Source: Scytonema millei VB511283
Lineage (GTDB): Bacteria; Cyanobacteriota; Cyanobacteriia; Cyanobacteriales; Chroococcidiopsidaceae
Direction: 5' to 3'
Length of the DNA: 64,000 nt
NCBI RefSeq assembly: GCF_000817735.3
Contig: NZ_JTJC03000007.1
Location: 172,010 to 236,009 of the forward strand
Part shown: positions 17,821-28,436 of the stretch, one piece after another
How the letters are laid out: the number at the start of each line of letters is the position of its first letter
How positions within the stretch are numbered: position 1 is the first letter of the stretch
Notes under the pieces: model-generated
What the model saw: only the letters and a program-made list of their open reading frames with translations
What the model was told of the DNA's origin: nothing
Database searches by the model: none
Program-made: the position numbers and the translations under genes

Positions 17821-17879
17821 CGATCGCGCAAAGACGCAAAGGCGCAAATCTTACTTTGTGCCTTCGCGGCTTTGCGTGA
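17821..17879. repeat. GCAAAG inverted repeat element
   Basis: GCGCAAAGACGCAAAGGCGC and, further on, GTGCCTTCGCGGCTTTGCGT form an imperfect hairpin about 59 bases long. This is a dispersed repeat style common in cyanobacterial genomes. It separates the AraC regulator from the HD gene, 22 bases ahead of the HD start codon. Confidence 0.65.
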
Positions 17880-17957
17880 CAATTTTAATAAGCTTACTCT
17901 ACAAGGCAAAAACAACAGCCGTCTTGTCAAATCTTCTCAAAAATAGTCAAATCTTGC

Positions 17958-18851
17958 TCAAATGCGATCGCGATACTTTTTGGGTGTAATACCTGTGTGC
18001 TTGCGAAAAACGCTCGTAAAACGGCTTTGATCGTGAAATCCAACTTGTAAAGCAATATCAGCAATAGATAAATCCTGCTTTGCCAGTAGATTTTTTGCTG
18101 CTTGAATACGACAATTCAGTAAATACTGATGCGGGGAATATCCTGTAGATTGTTTAAACAATCTAGCAAAATGATGAGGACTAATTTGTACTAATGCGGC
18201 TAAGTCAACTAAACTTACATTTCTGCCTAAATGAGTTTGAATATAATCGATAACTTCTCTTAATTTGGATTTAGGTAACCCTCCAATAGCTTCTTTTAGA
18301 GTAAGGTTTTGGGTAGAATAATGACGAAAAATATGAGCGGCTAACATTGTGGTTGCCGACTCAGCATAAAGGCGGTCGCCCCCTCCACTAGATTCTAATT
18401 CTGTCTTCAACGCCATACCAATACTATAAATTAGCGGGTCATTAATAGCAGATTGAGGAATAATTTCATAGCAATTAATATTTATAGAATCATCTACAAA
18501 ACGGTTTAATGTTTGCGGATCGAGATCGATTTCAATAAATTCAATTTCACTATTCCAATTAACTATATGCGGGATAAATGCTGGGTAAATTCCAACTGCA
18601 CCCTTGGTATAAGTTTTTTGTTGCCAGCGCCCCTCTGCTTGCAACTCTACATTGACAGGTTGCCCTGTATAAATCGTAATTGTATGTTGTAAAAAAGTTG
18701 CTTCAGGCGTTTCCCAGGCAGGCTGACGGTAGTATCCGACGTGAATGCCATCCCAATCTCGATTGGCGCTAGAAAGAATTGGCGCGACTGGTAGTATGGG
18801 AAAGATTGTCTCTTGCTGAAAAGTGTTAACGACGAAAGGGCTTTTTGTCAT
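17958..18851 (-). CDS. AraC family transcriptional regulator
   Basis: A 297-residue DNA-binding regulator with a cupin-like N-terminal sensor part (about 1-190) and a C-terminal AraC double helix-turn-helix (about 195-297). The latter shows LVDLAALVQISPHHFARLF, then the KQSTGYSPHQYLLNCRIQAA linker, SIADIALQVGFHDQSRFTSV and a terminal FRKHTGITPKKYR. This is the AraC/XylS signature. The effector is unknown. It is the first gene of a possible unit with the HD and membrane proteins, so it may control them. Start ATG at 18851. Confidence 0.9.
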   Translation of the reverse strand: MTKSPFVVNTFQQETIFPILPVAPILSSANRDWDGIHVGYYRQPAWETPEATFLQHTITIYTGQPVNVELQAEGRWQQKTYTKGAVGIYPAFIPHIVNWNSEIEFIEIDLDPQTLNRFVDDSININCYEIIPQSAINDPLIYSIGMALKTELESSGGGDRLYAESATTMLAAHIFRHYSTQNLTLKEAIGGLPKSKLREVIDYIQTHLGRNVSLVDLAALVQISPHHFARLFKQSTGYSPHQYLLNCRIQAAKNLLAKQDLSIADIALQVGFHDQSRFTSVFRKHTGITPKKYRDRI

Positions 18852-18912
18852 TGGTCATCGATCGTCGGTCATTGATGGGGACTCTAAGTAAATTATCAGA
18901 CTAAAAATGCAA

Positions 18913-18937
18913 TAGGGACATACAAATGTACGCCCCT
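18913..18937. repeat. Degenerate GTAGGGGCG-type palindrome
   Basis: AGGGACATACA and TGTACGCCCCT pair imperfectly around AA. The outer bases fit the family seen at 339 and 9352. It lies between the protease and AraC genes. Confidence 0.5.
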
Positions 18938-18964
18938 GCGATCGCGAATATGAGTGAAAATTAT

Positions 18965-20299
18965 TTATAACTGATTCCGCTCTACGACTCGTTTTGAGAT
19001 GTGCGGTTTTTTCAGTGGTTTTTTAAATTGGGCGAAACTATTGTTGGTAATTACAGAAATTGCCCGTGCGTACTGCGGATCTTGTCTAGTGCCGATTGAA
19101 GAAGGATTTGCAGCTAGTTGGCGTTTCTGAGCCTCATTCAAGTCGATTTTAATATCTGGTGTAATCCCTTTGTGACTGATATCCGTACCTTTAGGCGTGT
19201 AGTAATGGGCAACTGTTACTGCTAGTCCCGAACCGTCTGATAGGGAATGGACTGATTGGACTAAAGCCTTACCAAAGGTTTGGCTACCAACTACGACAGC
19301 GCGTTGATGATCTTGCAATGCTCCCGCTAAAATTTCGCTGGCGCTGGCAGAATTACCATTGACCAAGACAACTAGAGGGCGCTGAGTCAGTGCGGTTCGA
19401 TTGGCTGGTATTTCTTGACTAGCTCCCTGTCGGTCTACTGTTTTCACGATCGAGCCTTTATTCAACCACATTCGTGAAATTTCTACCCCTGCTTGCAGCA
19501 AGCCACCTGGATTATCCCGCAGATCTAGAACATAAGCATTCACATTCTGGCGATTGAGGTCTTGAATTGCTTTTTGCATTTGCTCTGAAGCATGGGCGCT
19601 GAATTCCCGCAAGCTAATATAACCAACTCGCTTATTACCCTCCCGCTTTAGGGTGTATGTAACTGTAGGCAATTCGATTTTTGCCCGCGTTAGCCGAAGA
19701 TCGAAGGCACTTTTGCCTTGCCGCTCGATTTTCAATGTGACAGGCGTACCTGCTTTGCCCCGAATTAGGCTGGAGGCAGCTTGCACGTCCATTTGTTGAG
19801 TTGGCTTACCATCAATTGCGACTATTTTGTCTCCGGCTTTAACACCCGCTTTGACGGCAGGGGAATTTTGAATAGTCTCAACTACAGTTAAACGCTTAGT
19901 TTGTTTATTTAATTCCATCCGAATCCCCACTCCAGTCACTTCTCCTGAAGTTTGGCTAGTCAATGCCTCATACTGCTTGGGGTCGAGAAAACGAGTATAT
20001 GGGTCGTTCAGCTTAGCCAGCGCGACTCGGACAGCGGCGTAAGCTTGTTCGCGGTTAGTATATTCTCTACTTAATAAATCTTGTCTCGTTGCTTGCCAGT
20101 CTGTCTTGTTGAACGTGCCGTCCACATATTCTCTAGCAACGAGTTGCCAAACTTCGTCAACTAAAGCTTTAGGGCTATTTTGCATCAGTGCGGCACGGAC
20201 AGAACCACACCAGGGAGATAGCGCCAGAAACGATGTAGTGGCGATCGCTCCACCAAACAGAGCAAGTTGTAGGGAGGAGAGGCGTTTAATATATTGCAT
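18965..20299 (-). CDS. C-terminal processing protease (S41)
   Basis: A 444-residue secreted serine protease of the CtpA/CtpB family. Residues 1-37 form a signal peptide or membrane anchor ending near VRAALMQ. A PDZ domain spans about 118-205 (GVGIRMELN, AGVKAGDKIVAIDG). The S41 catalytic region has DNPGG, the serine-bearing NGNSASASEI (serine among 317-321) and the lysine K344 in TFGKALVQ, forming the Ser/Lys dyad. In cyanobacteria CtpA matures the D1 protein of photosystem II; paralogues CtpB/CtpC have other targets. Which paralogue this is cannot be decided from sequence reading alone. Confidence 0.93.
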   Translation of the reverse strand: MQYIKRLSSLQLALFGGAIATTSFLALSPWCGSVRAALMQNSPKALVDEVWQLVAREYVDGTFNKTDWQATRQDLLSREYTNREQAYAAVRVALAKLNDPYTRFLDPKQYEALTSQTSGEVTGVGIRMELNKQTKRLTVVETIQNSPAVKAGVKAGDKIVAIDGKPTQQMDVQAASSLIRGKAGTPVTLKIERQGKSAFDLRLTRAKIELPTVTYTLKREGNKRVGYISLREFSAHASEQMQKAIQDLNRQNVNAYVLDLRDNPGGLLQAGVEISRMWLNKGSIVKTVDRQGASQEIPANRTALTQRPLVVLVNGNSASASEILAGALQDHQRAVVVGSQTFGKALVQSVHSLSDGSGLAVTVAHYYTPKGTDISHKGITPDIKIDLNEAQKRQLAANPSSIGTRQDPQYARAISVITNNSFAQFKKPLKKPHISKRVVERNQL

Positions 20300-20911
20300 G
20301 AGGTTAGCAAGCAGAGGTTAGCAAATCGAAAGCTATATTGCTCATTACCCAACGGGTTGAGACAGAGTAGATTTCTCTTGAATATACACCCAGATAGCGT
20401 GTGATGGCAGCGAAATCGCAATTGCGATTGCTGTTTCATATACTTTCTTCAAGCCATTATTCCCAACATACTCAAACAGATTAAGTTCGTCACAAACTCT
20501 CTGTGACAGTTTACCTATTGTCCGAAGAAATATAAAGTTTAGATTTTGTCTAGATTTGCACTGTTATTTGTAAGATTAACAACTATTGGTCAATTATATC
20601 TATTTCATTTTTGACGATCGCTTAATGTATTTTAGTAAAGTTTTTTTGCATCTTTGTTAAATCAATTATCAGTTATTTAGTTATCAGTTATCAGTTATCA
20701 GTTATCAGTTATCAGTTACTTTTCTCCCTCAGCCCCCTCAGCTCCCATTCTCCGAGAAGGGCTTGCCCTACAGCTCCCTCAGCTCTCTTTCCCCCACACC
20801 GCACACCGTACACCGCACACCGCACACCGCACACCCTATCTACTACTAGCCACCAGCCACCAGCCACCAGCCACTGGTTCCACCAGCCACTCCCGACTTA
20901 CGACTTCTCCC
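20300..20911. repeat. Intergenic repeat block
   Basis: No gene is supported. The right half is built from tandem heptamers: GTTATCA units (20661-20719), CCGCACA units (about 20796-20835) and AGCCACC units (about 20850-20890), with a CCCTCAGCTC-rich stretch between. The left half (20300-20640) is A+T-rich and should carry the protease promoter. The block also forms the 3' flank of recJ. Confidence 0.75.
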
Positions 20912-23377
<2,466 letters not shown>

Positions 23378-23517
23378 AGGAAACAAGGGAGCAGGGAGCA
23401 GGGGGACGAGAGCTGAGGGAGCTGGGGGAGCTGAGGGAGCAAAAAACAACTACCAATTACCAATTCCATTTGCGATCGCAGTCATAATCGCTTTATGACT
23501 ATTTGAAGTGTAGCGAC

Positions 23518-23898
23518 ATGACTACTAAGCGCGTACTAGTGATTGATGATGAAGATGGTGTCAGGGAAATTATTCAATTCAGTCTCGAAGCAGTAGCAGG
23601 GTGGGAGGTTTTGCCAGCAGCTTCTGGTAGTGAAGGCATAGACATAGCTCAAGCTCAACAACCTGATGCGATTCTACTAGATGTTATGATGCCAGACTTA
23701 GATGGACCCGCAACATTTCAGCAACTACAGGCAAATACTACCACTTGTCATATTCCCACAATCTTTCTCACTGCCAAAGTCAGAACTAGCGAACAACAGC
23801 AATTACTTGATTTAGGCGTAGCAGGTACGATCGCCAAGCCTTTCAAAGCTCAAGAGCTAGTCGAGCAAATTCGTACAATTTTACAGTGGGATGAGTGA
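23518..23898 (+). CDS. Stand-alone response regulator receiver
   Basis: A 126-residue single-domain receiver protein. The acidic pair is in VLVIDDEDG, the phosphoacceptor aspartate is in AILLDVMMPDLDGP (about residue 55), the Thr in FLTAKV, and the lysine in IAKPFKAQELVEQI. No output domain follows, so it works through protein contacts, as CheY/Spo0F-type proteins do. I start at the ATG at 23518; the TTG at 23503 is unnecessary. No histidine kinase is in the window. It diverges from recJ. Confidence 0.92.
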   Translation: MTTKRVLVIDDEDGVREIIQFSLEAVAGWEVLPAASGSEGIDIAQAQQPDAILLDVMMPDLDGPATFQQLQANTTTCHIPTIFLTAKVRTSEQQQLLDLGVAGTIAKPFKAQELVEQIRTILQWDE

Positions 23899-24243
23899 CA
23901 GTTATCAGTTATCAGTGACTCCTGACCAGTGACCGGTTAACCAACAACCGTCAGATGTCAACTGTCAACCACCAACCGTCAACCATCAACAGTTCACAAA
24001 TTATTCACATTAGTATCCTAATTTCAAATTGTGAGTCACGAGTTGACTCTTTCCCGATTTAAGCAAGGCAGAATCTTCTATTTTCTTCCGATTGTTAAGA
24101 TTGCTTCTTTTTTCTCCCTTGCCTTCCCTACCCGCTTACCGAGCATGGTAGAGCTGGAGCAAGAGATCGAGACTGCCTCAGCTAGCTTCCATCTTGCCAG
24201 ACTAGATACTCCTACTTGAAGCGAAGCATAATTGGAATACATC
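23899..24243. other. Intergenic repeats and conserved upstream element
   Basis: The first 100 bases are tandem repeats (GTTATCA, then ACCGTCA units). From 24043 to 24207 lies a stretch that begins TTGACTCTTTCCCGATTTA and ends TTGCCAGACTAGATAC. Both ends recur in the same order at 34858-34931. A 62-codon frame (24031-24219, GTG start, no ribosome binding site) covers it but does not look like a protein. Confidence 0.55.
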
Positions 24244-24591
24244 ATGAAATTCAAACACTCTCAACTGCTTTCTACTAAATTCGTAGCTGGATATTTATTG
24301 TTTCCTCCTAAAAACAAAAGCAAGAGAGTCAGGATAGGAAGACAAAGATCGCTTCAACAAGCGGAAGGGCAATTGCCTATTCAAGTTACTTTAATTAAGC
24401 AGCAAGTAAAAACTGTAACACCTCGAACTCAACTACATCAGCAAACGAAATCTACTAAACGACGAGTTTTTACTATTAAAGAGCTGTTTGAGAAATATGA
24501 AGAGTCTTATCACAACGCTCTATATTTGGAAGCAATCAAGTTTATTCTAGAGCAGATTTTTTGGGATAGCTCTAGTTATCTAGAGGAATAA
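24244..24591 (+). CDS. Hypothetical basic protein
   Basis: A 115-residue protein that I do not recognise. It starts MKFKHSQLLSTKFVAGYLL, is rich in Lys, Arg and Gln up to residue 80, and ends with a helical segment FEKYEESYHNALYLEAIKFI. There is no signal peptide or clear motif. It is followed 32 bases later by a GCGATCGC hairpin terminator, which supports a real transcript. The start is the ATG at 24244; no good Shine-Dalgarno box is visible. Moderate confidence only. Confidence 0.5.
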   Translation: MKFKHSQLLSTKFVAGYLLFPPKNKSKRVRIGRQRSLQQAEGQLPIQVTLIKQQVKTVTPRTQLHQQTKSTKRRVFTIKELFEKYEESYHNALYLEAIKFILEQIFWDSSSYLEE

Positions 24592-24622
24592 GTTTAGCCA
24601 ACAAGGTTAGTACGATAAATAT

Positions 24623-24650
24623 GCGATCGCCTGGGTAGCGATCGCTTTTT
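24623..24650 (+). terminator. Terminator built from two HIP1 sites
   Basis: Two GCGATCGC octamers separated by seven bases (CTGGGTA) form an eight-base-pair stem, directly followed by TTTTT. It lies 32 bases after the hypothetical gene and before the VOC pair. Confidence 0.6.
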
Positions 24651-24786
24651 GTACTTAGTTAACGGATTATGTGCGATCTAAGCGAGTGGGATGATACTAT
24701 GGCAGCAGGCTGGAAAATTTAAATTCAGTAGCAGACAAGCTAAATAAATAAACTCCTATCTCCTTTCTTTTTCAGAGGTACTTAGC

Positions 24787-25329
24787 ATGATAGATTTTCA
24801 ATTGCAGGGTATCAATCATATCGCCTTGGTCTGCCAAGACATGGCGCGTACAGTAGATTTTTATACCAACACTTTAGGGCTAAAACTGATTAAAACAATT
24901 GCCCTTCCTGATGGCGGGCAGCATTTCTTCTTTGATGTTGGTAACGGCGACGCGATCGCCTTTTTTTGGTTTCCCCAAGCACCAGCCGCTGCACCTGGAA
25001 TTGCATCAGTTAATCCTGAAGGATTGCAAAATGGTAATTTCACAACTGCCCATGCTTCGATGAATCATCTCGCTTTTAACGTACCTCTAGAAAAACTAGA
25101 AGAGTACAGAGAAAAGTTAGCTGCTAAAGGTGTAACAGTTACACCTGTATTACATCATGCCGATGTTCCATCTGGTTTCGTTAACGAACTCGATGAAAAT
25201 ACATTTATTTCATCCTTTTATTTCTTCGATCCTGATGGAATTTTGCTTGAATTTGCTGCCAATGTTCGCACTTTAGGCGATCCTGCAAGAGATATTTTAC
25301 ATACACCTGCAACAGCAAATAGTAATTAA
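24787..25329 (+). CDS. VOC family protein (glyoxalase/dioxygenase fold)
   Basis: A 180-residue vicinal-oxygen-chelate protein with two beta-alpha-beta-beta-beta modules. Metal ligands are recognisable: His in GINHIALVCQDM (residue 11), His in MNHLAFNV (about residue 96) and Glu in GILLEFAAN near the C-terminus. Length suits a single-chain glyoxalase-like or ring-cleaving enzyme; the substrate is unknown. An AGAGGTA box precedes the ATG. It is followed after 29 bases by a second VOC gene on the same strand, so the two form an operon and could work on related substrates. Confidence 0.88.
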   Translation: MIDFQLQGINHIALVCQDMARTVDFYTNTLGLKLIKTIALPDGGQHFFFDVGNGDAIAFFWFPQAPAAAPGIASVNPEGLQNGNFTTAHASMNHLAFNVPLEKLEEYREKLAAKGVTVTPVLHHADVPSGFVNELDENTFISSFYFFDPDGILLEFAANVRTLGDPARDILHTPATANSN

Positions 25330-25358
25330 AGAGAGCTAGAAGTGATAGATGGACAAGC

Positions 25359-25733
25359 ATGGGTTTAAATTACACAAACTCATTAGTTACGCTGGCAACT
25401 CAAAATTTTGAATTGCTAGTCAACTTTTATCAGCAATTTCTAGAGCAAACTCCCATAACTCAAATTCCTAGTATTTATGCAGAATTTCAGTTATCTGGTT
25501 TGCGTTTGGGCATATTTAAACCTAAAGCATCAAACCAAGCAGAATTTATTAACTCAACTCACAGTAGAATGAGTTTGTGTTTAGAAGTGAAAGATTTAGA
25601 AGCAGCGATCGCTCATCTCACTGAAATCGGCTGTCCACCACCAGGGCAAATTGTTACAGCCTCCCACGGCAGAGAAATTTACGCTTACGATCCTGATAGT
25701 AATCGAATTATATTACATCAGGCAAAAAACTAG
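25359..25733 (+). CDS. Second VOC family protein
   Basis: A 124-residue single-module VOC protein (MGLNYTNSLVTLATQNFELLV). It lacks the N-terminal metal His that the first VOC gene has, but keeps a C-terminal YAYDPDSNRIILHQ strand. It resembles antibiotic-resistance/fosfomycin-type or regulator-like VOC folds; activity is uncertain. Co-transcription with the preceding VOC gene is likely. Confidence 0.82.
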   Translation: MGLNYTNSLVTLATQNFELLVNFYQQFLEQTPITQIPSIYAEFQLSGLRLGIFKPKASNQAEFINSTHSRMSLCLEVKDLEAAIAHLTEIGCPPPGQIVTASHGREIYAYDPDSNRIILHQAKN

Positions 25734-25854
25734 GCTGTACTATTAGTCTGCAATAGAGGCGATCGCGAATGAATTTTGAGTCTTTCTGCTGAGATAAAAA
25801 AATTTATGACATAATTTGCGATCGATAGCAATACGATCGCACGCTTTCCTTCTT

Positions 25855-26322
25855 ATGAATTTTCAAAAATACCTGTTGAGATGGCTGCCAAAGCATTTGG
25901 CGCACTTCGCGATCGCGCTCTTTTGTCTAGGATCGTTATTAACAGCGATCGCTTTGTTGAGTCAACCTAGCTTGGGAAACTCAATATCTTCCGCACAACC
26001 AGCAATTCAGGAGTATGCAATGAGTAATTCTCAAACGAGTAACTCTCAACTGTCTGAAGCAGAATTAAAAAAAGCCCTGGGAGAATTGAGTGGCTGGAGT
26101 ATAGAAGCAGGAAAACTCCACCGTCAGTATCAGTTCAAGTCTTTTGTAGAAGCTTTTGGCTTTATGTCAAGTTTGGCTCTAGTTGCCGAGTCAATGGGTC
26201 ATCATCCAGAGTGGTTTAATGTTTACAATCGCGTTACGATCGATCTAACCACTCACGATGCTGGTGGAATTACAGCCAAAGATGTAGAACTTGCCCGTAA
26301 AGCCAACCAACTCGCGAAATGA
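25855..26322 (+). CDS. Pterin-4a-carbinolamine dehydratase, membrane-anchored form
   Basis: Dehydrates 4a-hydroxytetrahydrobiopterin. The C-terminal 100 residues hold the whole domain: [16 protein letters not shown], the [20 protein letters not shown] active-site block and [13 protein letters not shown]. In front of it is an unusual 50-residue leader with basic residues and one hydrophobic helix ([19 protein letters not shown]), like a signal peptide or anchor. The ATG at 26020 ([10 protein letters not shown]) would give the usual cytosolic 101-residue form, so two products are possible. It is preceded by two VOC genes. Confidence 0.85.
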   Translation: MNFQKYLLRWLPKHLAHFAIALFCLGSLLTAIALLSQPSLGNSISSAQPAIQEYAMSNSQTSNSQLSEAELKKALGELSGWSIEAGKLHRQYQFKSFVEAFGFMSSLALVAESMGHHPEWFNVYNRVTIDLTTHDAGGITAKDVELARKANQLAK

Positions 26323-26339
26323 TTAGGGAATCGGGAGTC

Positions 26340-26480
26340 GGGGGAAAGAGAGCTGGGGAAGCTGAGGAAGCTGAGGAAGCTGAGGGAGAAAAAACAACAC
26401 TCAACCGTCAACCGTCAACCGTCAACACGTCCGTGTAGCGAGCGCGTTTACCGTCAACCAACACCAAATGACCAATGACC
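26340..26480. repeat. Tandem repeat block
   Basis: Units of GAGGAAGCT, AACCGTC and AATGACC type follow each other up to the start codon of the next gene, whose ATG is itself inside an AATGACC array. Confidence 0.75.
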
Positions 26481-26481
26481 A

Positions 26482-26769
26482 ATGACTAAGGAAAAACCTT
26501 TATCAGAAGCTGCACTCATCAAAGAAGTCTGTCGGCGAATTCGCGTTGCTAGGAGCTACTGGGATGCTCACAATAATGCTGCTTGTCGTGGCGAACGCGA
26601 TCGCGCTTTAGCGCTCTACAATACTCTCACGCCGGAGCAAAAAGACCAAATTCCCCAAGTTTTAAGAGTTTGGCTGCGTTATCGCAGTGAGAAGTATTTC
26701 GGTTCCCACAGAACTCCACCCCAAGCAAAAGTCAAAAGTCAAAAGTCAAAAGTCAGAAGTCGCAATTAA
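26482..26769 (+). CDS. Conserved small hypothetical protein
   Basis: A 95-residue soluble protein of unknown function. The core (residues 1-78) is helical and charged: ALIKEVCRRIRVARSYWDAH, then ERDRALALYNTLTPEQKDQI and VLRVWLRYRSEKYFG. The last 17 residues come from an AAAAGTC heptamer array (KVKSQKSKVRSRN), a repeat-extended C-terminus as in pgsA and eboA. The N-terminal ATG is embedded in AATGACC repeats with no Shine-Dalgarno box. I cannot name the family. Confidence 0.65.
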   Translation: MTKEKPLSEAALIKEVCRRIRVARSYWDAHNNAACRGERDRALALYNTLTPEQKDQIPQVLRVWLRYRSEKYFGSHRTPPQAKVKSQKSKVRSRN

Positions 26770-26801
26770 CTGGTCACTGGTCACTGGTCACTGATAACTG
26801 A

Positions 26802-27086
26802 CTACTGATGCCGCTGTTCCAGCCAAGTTAAAACTTCCTGTTGCGATTCGAGTTGAAAGGTGCGATCGCTAGTTGGCTCGTAGATTTTCCATCGCGTCTG
26901 TCCGGTAGAATCTGTTATCTCGCTAATCTGCGGCTCGTTGTTGCTACACCACAAATCTTGCCAAAAATATCCAAATCCTCGTAATACAGACAGAATTTGT
27001 AGTTCTAGCAGGTTTTTGACAGGTGGATGCCTTCTAATCAGTTCTAGCTCTTTGTAGTTGCGCCATTGTTCGTAGGTTCTCATCAT
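26802..27086 (-). CDS. Hypothetical protein, possible LacI target
   Basis: A 94-residue protein (MMRTYEQWRNYKELELIRRH) with a Trp-rich middle (FGYFWQDLWCSNNEPQ) and a C-terminal YEPTSDRTFQLESQQEVLTW strand-helix. I do not recognise it. The start is the ATG at 27086: GAGGA lies six bases ahead. It diverges from a LacI regulator and shares the 140-base intergenic region holding two LacI-type operators, so regulation by that protein is likely. Confidence 0.65.
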   Translation of the reverse strand: MMRTYEQWRNYKELELIRRHPPVKNLLELQILSVLRGFGYFWQDLWCSNNEPQISEITDSTGQTRWKIYEPTSDRTFQLESQQEVLTWLEQRHQ

Positions 27087-27119
27087 AATTTTCCTCACAC
27101 TTTGTTACGGTTTATTTTT

Positions 27120-27174
27120 ACTGAATCGATTCAGTTACTATCTTATGCTACACATTTTTTCTGAATCGATCAAG
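27120..27174. promoter_or_regulatory. Two LacI-type operators
   Basis: A perfect 16-base palindrome ACTGAATCGATTCAGT (27120-27135) and an imperfect copy CTGAATCGATCAAG (27161-27174). Their centres are 40 bases apart, close to four helical turns. LacI/GalR proteins bind palindromes with a central CG, so this is the expected site of the regulator starting at 27228, controlling itself and the divergent 94-residue gene. Confidence 0.75.
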
Positions 27175-27216
27175 TTCCCTAAAATCGTATTTATAGGGAA
27201 AATTGGAGGAAGATAG

Positions 27217-27231
27217 ATGTTAAAGGCATGA
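27217..27231 (+). promoter_or_regulatory. Four-codon leader ORF overlapping the lacI start
   Basis: The strong GGAGGA box (27205-27210) is well placed for an ATG at 27217 that encodes only four residues. Its TGA stop overlaps the ATG of the LacI gene (ATGA at 27228). The box is 17 bases from the LacI ATG, too far for direct use. Translational coupling is a plausible reading. Confidence 0.4.
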
Positions 27232-28340
27232 AGCAGAGTAAAGCTAGAAAATCCATCACGCTACTGGATGTTGCTAGAGCAGCAGGGGTATCTCGTACAA
27301 CGGTATCAAATGCGTTTAATCGACCCGATCAACTTTCCCCAGAAGTTCAACAGAAAGTGCTAGCGGTGGCGAAGGAGCTGGGTTACGCCGGTCCAAACCC
27401 GATGGCGAGAATGCTGCGGACAGGACAAACGGGTGCAATCGGCTTGATATTTTCCGAAGCACTACCCTATGCTTTCAACGATCCGGTATCTATCGCCTTT
27501 TTACAGGGAGTATCGAAAGTATGCGAACGGGTGAAAGCTAGTTTGTTGATCGTTCCAGCTTTAGACTCCGATGTTGCCCAGCAGACAATTCAACAAGCAG
27601 CAGTAGACGGCTTCATCCTTTACTGTATTCCAGATGAAAGTGAGGCAGTCGTACGAGTTTTGGATCGACAGCTGCCAGTAGTGGCAGTCGATCAGCCAGA
27701 ACTAAAAGGTATACCCTTCATTGGCATTGACGATCGCCAAGCTGCTCGTACCGCAGCATTACATTTGCTCAGTCTCAATCGCCGGCATTTAGGCATTATT
27801 GCAATGGATTTTCACAACGACTCCTATGCAGGACCAGTCGATCCCCAACGACTCAAAAGCGCCATTTTTCGCAATGCATTACACCGCTGGTGGGGTTATG
27901 CTGATGCCATCCGAGACGCAGGTATCGACCCTACTCTTGTGCCAATCGAGGAGTCTCCCAACAGCAATGGTGTCGATGGGGCTTTTGCTGCGGCGATCGC
28001 CTTATTACAGCGACATCCCAGACCGACAGGAATTCTTGCCATGAGCGATATATTAGCGCTGGGGGCATTACGGGCAGCAGAACATCTAGGGTTAAAAGTT
28101 CCCGAAGATGTGGCAATTGTTGGCTTTGATGGTATTCCCCTTGCCGCTCAAGTACGACCCGCGTTGACAACCATACAACAACCTTTAGTCGAAAAAGGCG
28201 CGATCGCAGCGGAAATTCTCTTAGGTATCCCCAATAAAAAAACAACTCATATCTTAGAGACAAAACTTGTCGTCAGACAATCTTCCTCAAAAGGGAGTAG
28301 GGAGCAGGGAGCAGGGAGCAGGGTAGGGAGCGGGGAGTAG
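27228..28340 (+). CDS. LacI/GalR family regulator
   Basis: A 370-residue repressor. The N-terminal helix-turn-helix is ITLLDVARAAGVSRTTVSNAF with the hinge helix PNPMARMLRTGQ. A periplasmic-binding-protein-like sensor domain follows (IGLIFSEALPYAF through VAIVGFDGIPLAA). LacI proteins usually sense sugars or nucleosides, but the ligand is not visible. The C-terminal residues GSREQGAGSRVGSGE are from a GGGAGCA repeat array. The two operators just upstream suggest autoregulation. A GGAGGA box and a short leader ORF precede the start. Confidence 0.92.
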   Translation: MKQSKARKSITLLDVARAAGVSRTTVSNAFNRPDQLSPEVQQKVLAVAKELGYAGPNPMARMLRTGQTGAIGLIFSEALPYAFNDPVSIAFLQGVSKVCERVKASLLIVPALDSDVAQQTIQQAAVDGFILYCIPDESEAVVRVLDRQLPVVAVDQPELKGIPFIGIDDRQAARTAALHLLSLNRRHLGIIAMDFHNDSYAGPVDPQRLKSAIFRNALHRWWGYADAIRDAGIDPTLVPIEESPNSNGVDGAFAAAIALLQRHPRPTGILAMSDILALGALRAAEHLGLKVPEDVAIVGFDGIPLAAQVRPALTTIQQPLVEKGAIAAEILLGIPNKKTTHILETKLVVRQSSSKGSREQGAGSRVGSGE

Positions 28341-28360
28341 GGAGCGGGGAGCAGGGAGTA
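28296..28360. repeat. GGGAGCA heptamer array at the lacI 3' end
   Basis: Several GGGAGCA and GGGAGTA/GGGAGCG variants run through the end of the LacI gene and just past its stop, lengthening the reading frame. Confidence 0.8.
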
Positions 28361-28436
28361 GTTGTGATGACGGTTGTTCGCTATTTTACAGGGGCTAAAT
28401 TGGCTAACATTAGCGATCGCAACACAGGCGAGTGCT

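Noticed and set aside
20661..20719. Possible CRISPR array
   Set aside because: The repeats are head-to-tail 7-base units with no spacers of regular length, and no cas genes are present.
24031..24219. A 62-codon frame with a GTG start
   Set aside because: It covers the repeated element also seen near 34858, where the same frame is not kept, so it is more likely non-coding.
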